Source: an uncultured Eubacteriales bacterium | GTDB lineage: Bacteria; Bacillota; Clostridia; Oscillospirales; Butyricicoccaceae | Reading direction: 5' to 3' | Length of the DNA stretch: 41,140 bases | Assembly: GCA_910586105.1 (NCBI GenBank) | Contig: CAJUGU010000019.1 | Location: 1-41,140 of the forward strand | Part shown: piece by piece, positions 1-7,675 of the stretch | How the letters are laid out: every line of letters starts with the position of its first letter | How positions within the stretch are numbered: position 1 is the stretch's first letter | The notes under the pieces: generated by a model | Seen by the model: only the letters and a program-made list of their open reading frames with translations | Database searches by the model: none | What the model was told of the DNA's origin: nothing | Position numbers and translations under genes: made by a program

Positions 1-18
1 GGCTCTGCCCTGCACCCG

Positions 19-40
19 CGATTTTTTTGTAAAAAAATCG
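19..40. repeat. Perfect 22-bp AT-rich palindrome
   Basis: CGATTTTTTT and AAAAAAATCG (19-28 and 31-40) are exact reverse complements around a 2-base centre. It lies at the window edge with no gene visible on its left. A terminator or protein-binding site is possible, but the two-base loop is too tight for an ordinary terminator hairpin. Confidence 0.5.
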
Positions 41-101
41 AGTAAAAACTTCATCTCCGCTGCGGCGGGGAATGGGTGCGTACTTGATCGCATATGCATA
101 C

Positions 102-135
102 CGCCCTGCCCGCCATAACGACAGCGGGCAGGGCG
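102..135. terminator. GC-rich 12-bp hairpin downstream of the NtN-hydrolase gene
   Basis: A perfect 12-bp stem (102-113 with 124-135) closes a 10-base loop. It lies about 100 bases past the stop codon of the minus-strand gene at 240. No long T run follows on either strand, so intrinsic termination would be weak. It could also be an mRNA-stabilising hairpin. The rest of 1-239 shows nothing gene-like. Confidence 0.4.
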
Positions 136-239
136 ATTTCATGCGGCTAAGAACCGCAAGCGCGCTCGGAAATGTGGGTTTGGACGCTGTGGCAAAAGTT
201 TGAAGCGCCTGCTCTGTCAACGGAAAATGCCCTCAATCG

Positions 240-1238
240 TTAAGGCATCGGCACATCCCGAAACGGCGCGCGCGCGGGGTTCCCCTCGCACAGCAGCAGC
301 CGGCGCGAACGCAGCCCGCAAACGACCGACCAGACGGTATCGGCTCCACGCGAACGGTCATATTGGCACAGGAAGCCATGCTTCCCGGCAAGAACCGCGC
401 AAGCGTCCGCAACCGTCCGCACGTGCCCGCCCCGCAGCGCGCGTGTCACGGTTTGCCAGCGCAGTCCGGAATGCAAATCATCGTCCAACGTACAGCGCAG
501 CGGCAGAAGCGCAGGTTCCCGGAAATCATTCACCGCGGCCACGAACCGCGCCCCGGGGACCGGACGGCGAACCGCCTGCCCGGTCGCGCAGCACTCGACA
601 ACGGCAAGCGCGCCCGAAGGATCGGCGAGCGTCAGCGTCTGCGCGGTACCGATGGTCAGTCGGGACAACGCGCAAAGCGCCTCGTCGACCGTCCGGCAGG
701 TTTCCAGCAGCAGCCGAACCAGATACCCGGCATTCAATCCGGGCTTCCGCACGGTCGGATAAACGAAGGTCATGCCTACCGCAAGCCCATGCTCATTCAC
801 GCCGTCCTCGATCTCACTAAATGCAGTCGTATTCCCGGAAAAGGCATACGCCTGCGCAAGGCGATAATCGCAGTGACGGTAAAGGGGTTCCAACGCGGTA
901 AGGAAATCGCTGTTCCGCCCCCAAAGGACGTCGTCGCCGGTATCCACGGCAAAGCAGGTACAGCGGTTCCCGGTTGGAAACGCATACATACCGAGCAGGA
1001 ACGCCGCCGCGTCGGCAAAGGGGATTTGCGCGCCGTCCGCCAACCCGCGCACCTCGGCAAGCAGCGCAGGGGCTTCCCGCTCATAGATCGGCACGCAGGC
1101 CGCCGCATAGGCGTACTGTTCCGGTGAAGTTTCGGCAAAAAGGGAACGGAACGGAAGACGTTCCGCGCGCAGCTGCGCCCCCAGTTGTCTGCCCGCCTGA
1201 TCGTGCGGACCGGTATGGTTGGTGTATCGCATTGTCAA
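240..1238 (-). CDS. C45-like NtN-hydrolase (acyl-CoA:6-APA acyltransferase / linear amide hydrolase family)
   Basis: This is a 332-residue protein of the N-terminal-nucleophile linear-amide hydrolase superfamily (peptidase C45-like). The diagnostic segment is CTCFAV followed about 10 residues later by GRNSDF. In the family this Cys becomes the N-terminal nucleophile after self-cleavage, and it is Cys93 here. The family hydrolyses or transfers acyl groups on linear amides; the substrate is not predictable. There is no signal peptide, so it is probably cytoplasmic. Two starts are possible: TTG at 1238 has GAGGAG at about 7 bases, while the in-frame ATG at 1232 is about 13 bases from the same site, so TTG is favoured. 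It is divergent from the DUF6933 gene, and a strong promoter lies at 1350-1378. Confidence 0.8.
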   Translation of the reverse strand: MTMRYTNHTGPHDQAGRQLGAQLRAERLPFRSLFAETSPEQYAYAAACVPIYEREAPALLAEVRGLADGAQIPFADAAAFLLGMYAFPTGNRCTCFAVDTGDDVLWGRNSDFLTALEPLYRHCDYRLAQAYAFSGNTTAFSEIEDGVNEHGLAVGMTFVYPTVRKPGLNAGYLVRLLLETCRTVDEALCALSRLTIGTAQTLTLADPSGALAVVECCATGQAVRRPVPGARFVAAVNDFREPALLPLRCTLDDDLHSGLRWQTVTRALRGGHVRTVADACAVLAGKHGFLCQYDRSRGADTVWSVVCGLRSRRLLLCEGNPARAPFRDVPMP

Positions 1239-1323
1239 AAGGCTCTCCTCTCAAGCGGCCATTCCGCGAAGACTGTACGCGGGACGCACAGCCAATGGCG
1301 GAAAAGCCGTATTTGTTTTTAGG

Positions 1324-1341
1324 AGAGCCGGGCCCGGCTCT
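1324..1341. promoter_or_regulatory. 18-bp perfect GC palindrome at the predicted transcript start
   Basis: AGAGCCGGG and CCCGGCTCT form an exact palindrome with no central loop. It sits immediately downstream of the minus-strand -10 box at 1350-1355, covering the expected start of transcription for the NtN-hydrolase gene. This is the usual position of a repressor operator. The binding protein is unknown. Confidence 0.5.
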
Positions 1342-1349
1342 GTGAACTG

Positions 1350-1378
1350 AGGATAACACAATAAAAAATTTCTGTCAA
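1350..1378 (-). promoter_or_regulatory. Sigma-A promoter of the NtN-hydrolase gene
   Basis: Read on the minus strand there is TTGACA (1378-1373), a 17-base spacer, then TATCCT (1355-1350). That is a near-consensus housekeeping promoter. The transcript would begin near 1343 and have a leader of about 105 bases before the start codon at 1238. Confidence 0.7.
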
Positions 1379-1393
1379 GGGACAGAAATTTTT
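1364..1393. promoter_or_regulatory. 30-bp inverted repeat overlapping the promoter -35 box
   Basis: AAAAATTTCTGTC and GACAGAAATTTTT are exact 13-bp arms around AAGG. The repeat lies between two divergent genes, where a terminator is not expected, and it covers the -35 box of the minus-strand promoter. It is better read as an operator for one or both genes than as a terminator. A clear plus-strand promoter for the DUF6933 gene was not found. Confidence 0.5.
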
Positions 1394-1435
1394 AAATTTT
1401 AATTTATTTTTGCAACTTCCAAGGAGGCAACAGGA

Positions 1436-1954
1436 ATGCAGCTTGGACTGACCAGACCCTTACAGGCGTTTTTAAAATCTCCGCTCCCACCCTGCCGGGA
1501 ATCGCCCGATCTGGCGTTTTGCTGGGAATTGCATCTGCTGCGGACCGCTGGCAGGCGGGGACTTCTCCTGGTAAATGCGAGCAATCGATTTGCCATCTAT
1601 CTCCATGCCTTGCAAAAAAACGAATGGGATCGCCTGCCGGAGCTGGCGGCAGAGCAGATCGTTCGAGCCTTGGAACAGGCGGACGTACCGCGTCCATGGG
1701 TCGACCGTTACCGGCAGACGGCGGGCGCGCCGGAATTGACCGGGACGCATGGACGAAAACCGGTCGCGGGCCTGAATCGGGCGGTGGACAGCCTGCGTTT
1801 TTGCGAAGCGCATTTGGACGCGGACAGCATGGAGCAGCCAACGCTGGATGCCCTGCTCAACAAAATACCTTGCCACGCGGCAGGCTTTACGGAATTTGGG
1901 GATGCAATGGGATTTCTGTATGCCGATCTGGAACGCTTGTTTTCCGGGCAGTGA
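1436..1954 (+). CDS. DUF6933-family protein
   Basis: This 172-residue soluble protein resembles the DUF6933 family (proteins beginning MQL-x-x-T with a central LLLVNxxNRFAIxL segment), whose function is unknown. Here the same layout is seen: MQLGLT at 1-6, LLLVNASNRFAIYL near residue 43, and a C-terminal RAVDSL-type helix. The start is well supported, because AAGGAGG at 1421-1427 lies 8 bases before the ATG. It has no signal peptide or membrane segment. It is divergent from the hydrolase gene and is followed after 175 bases by the MFS operon, which has its own promoter candidate. Confidence 0.7.
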   Translation: MQLGLTRPLQAFLKSPLPPCRESPDLAFCWELHLLRTAGRRGLLLVNASNRFAIYLHALQKNEWDRLPELAAEQIVRALEQADVPRPWVDRYRQTAGAPELTGTHGRKPVAGLNRAVDSLRFCEAHLDADSMEQPTLDALLNKIPCHAAGFTEFGDAMGFLYADLERLFSGQ

Positions 1955-1989
1955 TACGCTGCAAAGCAAGGAAACACGTCCTACGCCTT

Positions 1990-2019
1990 TTGAAAAAAGC
2001 GGCGCGGGGCATTTACAAT
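1990..2019 (+). promoter_or_regulatory. Promoter candidate for the MFS operon
   Basis: TTGAAA (1990-1995), an 18-base spacer and TACAAT (2014-2019) form a good sigma-A promoter about 110 bases before the ATG at 2130. Confidence 0.5.
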
Positions 2020-2129
2020 GCCCGTCGCCAAAACCGAAAATTTTACCGGGGATTTTTCCAACGGCGGGAACCTTTTCCGACTACATTCGTCTAAAGAACC
2101 AGAGACCCGAAAAGAAGGGGGCGCGCTCC

Positions 2130-3272
2130 ATGCCAAAAAAACACTTATTCGCGTTATACGGCGCGGCGCATTTCTGGGTAGATCTGAGCTGTGCGTTGCT
2201 GTTGTTCCGCACGTTATCCGCCCAACCGGATCCGGCCCTGAGCCTGCTGCTTTACAATTTCTGTGCATTCGCATTACAAATGCCGCTGGGACTGCTGGCG
2301 GATCGACTGGATCGGAATGCGCTGGTGGCGGCAGCTGGCTGCGTACTGGTAGCGCTGGCCTATGGCGTGCCGCTGACGCTTACAGCGGTAACGGCGGGGA
2401 TTGGGAACGCGCTGTTCCATTTGGGCGGCGGCATTGACGTTTTGAACGCCAGCCGGGACAAAGCGGCGGCGTTGGGGGTGTTCATTTCCCCCGGCGCGCT
2501 GGGAATCTGGCTGGGGACGCTTTGGGGAAAAGGTGCGGGCGTTCCGCTGTGGCTTGCCCCGCCGGTGCTCGCAGGCTTGGCGCTTGCGGCGGTATGGCTT
2601 GCTTACCGGGTATACGGTTCCCTGCGTTCCGGCAATGCGCCGCTCGATCTGGCCGGACAGACCGGCCCGATCGTGCCGCTGTTTCTGGTGGTCGTGCTGC
2701 GCTCATACATGGGCATGAACCAGCAATTTGACTGGAAGCAGGGAACGTGGGCGGCAGCGCTCGTCTTTGCGCTGGCGCTGGGCAAAGCGGCGGGCGGCGT
2801 CCTGATGGATCGCTTCGGCGCGCGCCGGTCAGCGGCGGTCTCGCTGGGGCTGGCGGCGGCGCTTTATGGCATTTCGGCGCTCCCATTGCCGGGGACGCTG
2901 GCGGTGTTCCTGTTCAACATGACCATGCCGGTCACGCTTTGGGCAGTAGCGCGCTGTCTTCCTGGGGCGAAAGGCTTTACGTTTGGGCTTCTGACGTTTG
3001 GGCTGTTCTTAGGATTCCTGCCCAGCTGGATGGGGTGGCCGTCCCTGCTGACCGGCGCTTGGAGCTATGCGGCGGCGGCGTTGCTTTCGTTGACGCTGCT
3101 GTGGAAGCCGCTGAGCGCTCATGCGGCGGAAGGGCAAACGGCGAACCGTGATGCATCGAACGCTGCGGCGGCGGAAGGGCAGGCTGAGCAAGGCCATATG
3201 GCCAACGGTCAAACAGTGAACGGCTATACGGTAAACGGTTGGGCGATGAACGGTCAGGCGATGCGCAAATGA
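2130..3272 (+). CDS. MFS-like multispanning membrane protein with repetitive C-terminal tail
   Basis: This 380-residue protein has about ten to eleven hydrophobic segments and an MFS-like loop (LGLLADRLDRNAL near residue 53, with a related LMDRFGARRS in the second half). The FHLGGG segment recalls fosmidomycin-resistance-type MFS efflux proteins. Transport is likely but the substrate is unknown. The open frame extends further upstream, but the ATG at 2130, preceded by a GAAGGGGG site, begins directly with the first membrane helix. The last 50 residues are hydrophilic, Ala/Asn/Gly-rich and built partly of 5-residue repeats. The stop overlaps the next start (ATGA at 3269), so the two are translationally coupled. 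Confidence 0.65.
   Translation: MPKKHLFALYGAAHFWVDLSCALLLFRTLSAQPDPALSLLLYNFCAFALQMPLGLLADRLDRNALVAAAGCVLVALAYGVPLTLTAVTAGIGNALFHLGGGIDVLNASRDKAAALGVFISPGALGIWLGTLWGKGAGVPLWLAPPVLAGLALAAVWLAYRVYGSLRSGNAPLDLAGQTGPIVPLFLVVVLRSYMGMNQQFDWKQGTWAAALVFALALGKAAGGVLMDRFGARRSAAVSLGLAAALYGISALPLPGTLAVFLFNMTMPVTLWAVARCLPGAKGFTFGLLTFGLFLGFLPSWMGWPSLLTGAWSYAAAALLSLTLLWKPLSAHAAEGQTANRDASNAAAAEGQAEQGHMANGQTVNGYTVNGWAMNGQAMRK
3204..3263 (+). repeat. Four tandem 15-bp units inside the 3' end of the MFS-like gene
   Basis: Four 15-base units, each starting AACGG(T/C), follow one another at 3204, 3219, 3234 and 3249. Each encodes Asn-Gly plus three variable residues. Unit length is a multiple of three, so copy-number change would keep the frame. 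Confidence 0.7.
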
Positions 3273-3604
3273 TCGTTGTGCTGGGCGTTTCATTGGGACT
3301 GACCCTGCTGTTTGAATCCGGCTTCGCGCTGGCCTGGGGATTGCGGGAGCCGCGCGAACTGTTGCTGGTTGTGCTGGTCAACTGCCTGACCAATACGCCA
3401 GTGGTGCTGCTGCATCAGATCATGGTGCAGTTTTGGGGGTGGCCGTCGTTCGCGGTGACAGCTGCGCTGGAATGCGCCGCCGTGCTGACGGAATGGCTTT
3501 GGTATCGCGCGTGTTCCGACCGGCTGCGCTGCCCGTTCCGGTTCTCGCTGCTGGCGAACGCGTTTTCCTACGCTGCCGGATGCATTATAAATTTGTGGAT
3601 ATGA
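3269..3604 (+). CDS. Small integral membrane protein
   Basis: This 111-residue protein has three to four hydrophobic segments (about residues 1-22, 30-55, 58-75 and 88-111). The family is not recognised. The ATG at 3269 overlaps the stop of the MFS-like gene (ATGA). An earlier in-frame ATG at 3239 would lie inside the preceding gene and has no ribosome site. The next gene starts 10 bases after its stop, so the three genes form one operon. It may be a partner of the MFS-like protein or of the secreted protein that follows. Confidence 0.6.
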   Translation: MIVVLGVSLGLTLLFESGFALAWGLREPRELLLVVLVNCLTNTPVVLLHQIMVQFWGWPSFAVTAALECAAVLTEWLWYRACSDRLRCPFRFSLLANAFSYAAGCIINLWI

Positions 3605-3614
3605 GAGGTGCGAC

Positions 3615-4397
3615 ATGAAGAAATGGATATCGCTGTGCCTGATGCTGGCACTGTTTACGGCCTTCGCCCCGGCGCGCGCGGATGTGCTTTGGGAGCCGGA
3701 CAATCGTTTTTATAGAGCGCACGCGGAGGAATGCACCAGCCATAGTCGGGTATATTTCGCCAACGGCCCGGAGGGCAATGTGACGCTGTACAGCGCGCCG
3801 GACAGTATTTTTCCGGTAGCGCAGGTAGAAAACGGCACGCGTCTGTGGATCAGCTTCCTATATGAGGACTGGGGCTGCACGGACTCGGAGGATCGCCCGG
3901 GATGGTGCCCGCTGAACCAGCTCGTCCCGATTTATGATTCTATTTCCTTTGCGGAAGAATATGGCGCTCAATTTCGAGTGTATGCGGGGGAATTCACCGG
4001 ATATGACGGCCCGGCGGAAGGCATTACCTTTTGGAGTTATCCCGGCGCGCCGGAGCCGGTAATGTGTTGGCAGGACGGCGACGAAATTTTGGAACCGTTG
4101 ACCGAAGCGGACACATTTACACAGGTTTTCACGGACGAGGAAGGGTTCCGCTGGGGCTATTGCAATTACCTGTATGGAATCCGGAATTTCTGGATGTGTT
4201 TTGATGAACCGACAAAGACCGATCACGCCATCCGGGCGATTCCGGACTATAACCTGACCCCGGCTAAAAAGGTCTTGTTCCCGGTATCGCTGTGGATCCC
4301 GACGGCGCTGGTGCTTACGGTAGTCGGCGTGACCGCCGGGCTGCTGTGCGGCCTGCGATATAAAAAGCGCAGGACGGATAAAGCATCGGAAACCTGA
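3615..4397 (+). CDS. Secreted, C-terminally anchored SH3-like protein
   Basis: This is a 260-residue protein with a clear signal peptide (KKW start, hydrophobic core, ARA cleavage region near residue 22). An exported region of about 200 residues follows with two bacterial-SH3-like stretches (VTLYSAPD near 54 and ITFWSYPG near 134), and then one membrane helix near 224-247 with a KKRR stop-transfer end. It is therefore anchored with its main domain outside the cell. SH3-like domains often bind cell-wall peptides, but binding here is inference. GAGAGGTG gives the ribosome site. It is the last gene of the plus-strand operon. Confidence 0.65.
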   Translation: MKKWISLCLMLALFTAFAPARADVLWEPDNRFYRAHAEECTSHSRVYFANGPEGNVTLYSAPDSIFPVAQVENGTRLWISFLYEDWGCTDSEDRPGWCPLNQLVPIYDSISFAEEYGAQFRVYAGEFTGYDGPAEGITFWSYPGAPEPVMCWQDGDEILEPLTEADTFTQVFTDEEGFRWGYCNYLYGIRNFWMCFDEPTKTDHAIRAIPDYNLTPAKKVLFPVSLWIPTALVLTVVGVTAGLLCGLRYKKRRTDKASET

Positions 4398-4470
4398 CCG
4401 GATAGACGAAACAGCAAGGGGCTGTCTCAATGAACTGCTCCCCGCCAAGTGGACAATGAAATAATAAACG

Positions 4471-4497
4471 AAAAATTCACAGCGCTACGGCGCTGTG
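4471..4497 (-). terminator. Intrinsic terminator for leftward transcripts
   Basis: CACAGCGC (4478-4485), a TACG loop and GCGCTGTG (4490-4497) form a perfect 8-bp stem. On the minus strand the hairpin is followed by AATTTTT. It is the first good leftward terminator after the polysaccharide operon, about 1.2 kb past rmlB. The plus strand lacks a T run here. Confidence 0.55.
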
Positions 4498-4673
4498 GCA
4501 ACCGCAGATTCCGGTATGAGGCTTTCGAGCCTGCTATCGGAATTTGCGGTTTTCTGATGCCACTTTGTAAAACTCATGCTTCTGCATCGGTTATGAAAAA
4601 TGAGCTGTGTAAATGCAAATATCCCATAAAAATTAGACCATACTGAAGATGTAGCTAAACAAGGCAACGCCGA

Positions 4674-4756
4674 GGAGCGACCTGACGCAGGCTGTGAGCG
4701 ATAGCGGTAGAAGGGGTGGCGGCTGACGCCGCTCCTTCTTACTACCGGGTCGCTCC
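4674..4756. repeat. 83-base structured imperfect palindrome
   Basis: The outer arms GGAGCGACC (4674-4682) and GGTCGCTCC (4748-4756) match perfectly. An inner pair CGGTAG/CTACCG (4705-4710, 4742-4747) continues into AAGGGG/CTCCTT and a GC-rich tip. It abuts the IS630 relic. It may be a REP/MITE-type element, or an end remnant of the insertion sequence. No second copy was noticed in the window. Confidence 0.5.
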
Positions 4757-4765
4757 AAAGCGGAT

Positions 4766-5071
4766 AAACCTCGGGAGTTTGTGGGCTGGCTCTCAAACGT
4801 CAGCCTCAAGTGTTCCTGATCCTGGACAATCTGAAAGTTCAGCATGGCAAGCTTGCCGCAGCCTGGCTGGAAAAGCACAAGGAGAAAATTGAGGTATTTT
4901 CCTGCCGTCCTATGCCCCAGAATATAATCCGGATGAATACTTGAATCACGCTCTTAAAATTTCTGTACATTCCGGCCAGCTGCCCTATACTACGAAGACA
5001 TCTTTCATAAGATCCAGGCATCCATGCGGAAATTGCAGCATCATCCGCCTCTTGGGTTCTGCTTCTTCCGC
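4766..5071 (+). pseudogene. IS630-family transposase remnant, frameshifted
   Basis: Plus-strand translation in successive frames gives the C-terminal half of an IS630 (DDE_3) transposase. VFLILDNLKVQHGK (catalytic Asp at 4825-4827) is followed after a frameshift near 4900 by LPSYAPEYNPDEYLN, and after another near 4990 by DIFHKIQASMRKLQHHP. The motif order and spacing fit the family. The N-terminal half is missing and at least two frameshifts interrupt it, so it is inactive. About 370 bases to its left (4398-4765) hold only hairpins and no gene. Confidence 0.8.
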
Positions 5072-5134
5072 CCCTCGACCCTTTCCTATCTTTTTCTTCG
5101 GAAGTAATATATCTTTGCAAAATCCAACATGCCT

Positions 5135-5693
5135 TTAGCAAAATTTCTCCATCTCCAGCGGTGAAACTTCATGATTTGTCATCGTATTATATTTCAAATC
5201 ATATAACTCTTTGTTTCTGTTCTTTTTGTAATAAATAACATCTCGAAAAGAAAGTTCTATGGATTCTCCAATTTCTAATAAAGTAATTTCCTCTCCCAAT
5301 ATCCATTTATTTTGATGAAATATCTTTTCGAAACGTTTATATTCCCCGTTTATAATTGCACTTTTACTGCCCCTTTAGTCAGCGTAATTTCACGCCTTCG
5401 CCATCTGCTCCAGCGTATAAATACCGCATTGGCAAATTTTCATGAACGCCTGTACTAAAACATAACGAAAAGCAAGTGCTTTGCTCATCGAATTGTTCTT
5501 TGTCCAACTGATCGTTGAATCCCTTTACGCTTGATAGCCAAAACTGTTTTGATGAAAGAATGTTGTCTGCTGCCCTTCTGCTCGTATAGTGATAGTATCC
5601 ACAATGTTCATATTCTCGACCTGGCAGATAATTTTCAATATCATCTACTGTCCTGAACTTGTTAAACTCATTCCATTCCCACTTGCTCTTTAA
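5135..5693 (-). pseudogene. DUF2971-like gene, frameshifted
   Basis: Joining two minus-strand frames gives a recognisable DUF2971-like protein. The N-terminal part contains YYHYTSRRAADNIL, FWLSSVKGFND and CFSLCFSTG. After a frameshift near 5375-5395 a second stretch (SAIINGEYKRFEKIFHQNKW and beyond) runs to TAA at 5135-5137. DUF2971 proteins begin with this HYTS...FWLS...FND pattern; their function is unknown. An ATG overlaps the rmlB stop (ATGA) but reads only 9 codons before a stop, so an early frameshift is also likely. The DNA is more AT-rich than its neighbours. It was probably the last gene of the operon or a separate insertion. Confidence 0.7.
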
Positions 5694-6770
5694 TCATGTA
5701 GGCTTTCCTTTTTCTTCCGAGACATTGTACATCTTCGCATAATACTCCTGGTAAGCCCCGGTTGTGATCCGCCGAACCCATTCTGCATTCGATAAATACC
5801 ACTGAATGGTCTCATGGATGCCCTGCTCGAAGGTATAGGAAGGCTGCCAACCGAGTTCTGACCGGATTTTTGTGTTGTCGATCGCATACCGGCGGTCATG
5901 GCCCGGACGGTCCTGCACATATGTAATCAAACTTTCCGGCTTCTGCAATTCGTTTAAAATCAGCCGTACTATTTCAAGATTTGCTTTTTCATGATTACCG
6001 CCGATGTTATAAACTTCCCCAAGCCTGCCGCGCTCCAATGTGTCCAAGATCGCCACGCAATGATCTTTCACGTGCAGCCAATCCCGAATTTGCATCCCAT
6101 CGCCATAGACCGGCAGCGGAATATCCTGCTGTGCGTTATGAATCATCAACGGAATCAGCTTTTCCGGGAACTGATAAGGGCCGTAATTGTTTGAACAGCG
6201 GGTAATGTTGACCGGCAGTCCATAGGTATGGTAATACGCCCGTACCAGCAGATCCGCAGATGCCTTTGACGCGGAATAAGGGCTGTTCGGTGACAGCGGT
6301 GTTGCCTCCGTAAACATCCCGGTTTTTCCAAGCGCGCCATAAACTTCATCTGTGGATACCTGCAAATAACGTACGCCTGCACGGTATTCCCGCGAATACT
6401 TGTTATCAGGTTCCAGCTTCCAGTGCGCCTTTGCGGCATCCAGCAATACCTGCGTCCCCAGTACATTGGTTGTCAGGAAAACTTCCGGGTCGGTAATGCT
6501 GCGGTCAACATGGGACTCCGCCGCAAAATGTACGACCGTGTCAAAATCATATTCGTCAAACAGCCGGCTTACCAGCTCACGATCGCGAATGTCCCCTTTG
6601 ACGAACTGATATCGGGTATCCGTTTCCAAATCTTTCAGATTTTCAAGGTTACCGGCGTAAGTCAACAAGTCCAAATTCACGAGAAAGACATCGTCTTTCT
6701 CTTCCAGGATATACTGGACAAAGTTGGAGCCAATAAATCCAGCCCCGCCAGTTACTAAAATGTTTTTCAT
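5694..6770 (-). CDS. rmlB: dTDP-glucose 4,6-dehydratase
   Basis: The 358-residue protein converts dTDP-glucose to dTDP-4-keto-6-deoxyglucose. It is an extended short-chain dehydrogenase with the NAD motif GGAGFIGS at 8-15, STDEVYG at 139-145 and the catalytic Tyr165 and Lys169 (YSASK), at the usual length for RmlB. The start overlaps the rmlA stop (6767-6770). RmlC and RmlD are absent from the window, so its product most likely feeds the 2,3-dehydratase and aminotransferase encoded upstream in the same operon. It is the last intact gene of the operon. Confidence 0.97.
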   Translation of the reverse strand: MKNILVTGGAGFIGSNFVQYILEEKDDVFLVNLDLLTYAGNLENLKDLETDTRYQFVKGDIRDRELVSRLFDEYDFDTVVHFAAESHVDRSITDPEVFLTTNVLGTQVLLDAAKAHWKLEPDNKYSREYRAGVRYLQVSTDEVYGALGKTGMFTEATPLSPNSPYSASKASADLLVRAYYHTYGLPVNITRCSNNYGPYQFPEKLIPLMIHNAQQDIPLPVYGDGMQIRDWLHVKDHCVAILDTLERGRLGEVYNIGGNHEKANLEIVRLILNELQKPESLITYVQDRPGHDRRYAIDNTKIRSELGWQPSYTFEQGIHETIQWYLSNAEWVRRITTGAYQEYYAKMYNVSEEKGKPT

Positions 6771-7639
6771 GGTTCTTCCTCCGCGATCTTTAACAGATAC
6801 TGCCCGTATTCCGTCTTACGCATGGGTTCCGCCAGCCGGAGCAGCTGTTCCCGGTTAATATACTTTCTGCGGTAAGCGATTTCCTCAATGCAGGAAATAT
6901 ACAGTCCCTGCCGTTTCTGAATGATCGAAACAAACCTTGCCGCTTCCAGCAGCCCGTCATATGTACCGGTATCCAGCCACGCCATCCCGCGCGGAAACAG
7001 CTTGACTTGAAGCTGCCCCTGTTCCAGATAAGCGTTATTGACCGCCGTAATTTCCAGTTCCCCGCGGGCAGAAGGCTTGATCCTCTTCGCAATTTCAACA
7101 ACCTGATTATCATAAAAATACAGCCCAGGAACAGCGTAATTAGACTTCGGCTTGTCCGGCTTTTCCTCCAACGAAAGAACTTTGCCCTGCGCATCAAACT
7201 CCACCACACCAAAGCTGGACGGCTCACTCACCGGATAACCAAAGATCGCTGCTCCCTCTTGAATTTTCGCAACGTCAAGCAGCATTGCCGAAAATGCCGT
7301 TCCATAAAAAATGTTATCGCCGAGCACAAGCGCCACCCGCTCCCCGGCTATAAAATCCTCACCGATCAGGAATGCTTCCGCCAGTCCATTCGGATGCTCC
7401 TGCACCGCATAAGACAGTCGCAGTCCAAGCTGCTTTCCTTCGCCCAGAATCTCCTCAAATACGGACAGGTCACGCGGGGTCGAAATAATCAAAATTTCCT
7501 GAATCCCTGCCAGCATCAAGGTTGACAGCGGATAATAAATCATCGGTTTATCATACACCGGAAGCGCTTGTTTGGAAACGCCTTTTGTGACCGGATACAG
7601 ACGCGTTCCCGAGCCGCCCGCTAAAATAATCCCTTTCAT
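6767..7639 (-). CDS. rmlA: Glucose-1-phosphate thymidylyltransferase
   Basis: This 290-residue enzyme makes dTDP-glucose from dTTP and glucose-1-phosphate. The start of the mature frame, MKGIILAGGSGTRLYPVTK, is the classical RmlA signature, with the metal and substrate segments LGDNIFYG and EEKP also present. The open frame extends 11 codons upstream, but the ATG at 7639 (AAAGG about 8 bases ahead) matches the family start. It overlaps rmlB by four bases. It is a short type RmlA, fully conserved in length. Confidence 0.97.
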   Translation of the reverse strand: MKGIILAGGSGTRLYPVTKGVSKQALPVYDKPMIYYPLSTLMLAGIQEILIISTPRDLSVFEEILGEGKQLGLRLSYAVQEHPNGLAEAFLIGEDFIAGERVALVLGDNIFYGTAFSAMLLDVAKIQEGAAIFGYPVSEPSSFGVVEFDAQGKVLSLEEKPDKPKSNYAVPGLYFYDNQVVEIAKRIKPSARGELEITAVNNAYLEQGQLQVKLFPRGMAWLDTGTYDGLLEAARFVSIIQKRQGLYISCIEEIAYRRKYINREQLLRLAEPMRKTEYGQYLLKIAEEEP

Positions 7640-7675
7640 AAACGCAGCCTTTCTATTCATTTGCTGATACACTTT

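Noticed and set aside
200..1127. Long plus-strand open frames opposite the NtN-hydrolase gene
   Set aside because: They are Arg/Pro/Ala-rich, lack ribosome sites and families, and arise from the high GC content opposite a real gene.
4420..4460. Sequence resembling an IS3-family terminal repeat
   Set aside because: The resemblance is from memory to a general pattern only; no partner end or IS3 transposase is visible.
4449..4796. Small ORFs on both strands in the gap after the secreted-protein gene
   Set aside because: They span the hairpin at 4478-4497 and the palindrome at 4674-4756, have no ribosome site and match nothing; better read as non-coding relic sequence.
5694..7639. dTDP-rhamnose biosynthesis from rmlA and rmlB
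   Set aside because: No rmlC or rmlD gene is found in the window, whereas a 2,3-dehydratase route uses the same intermediate. Copies elsewhere in the genome cannot be excluded.
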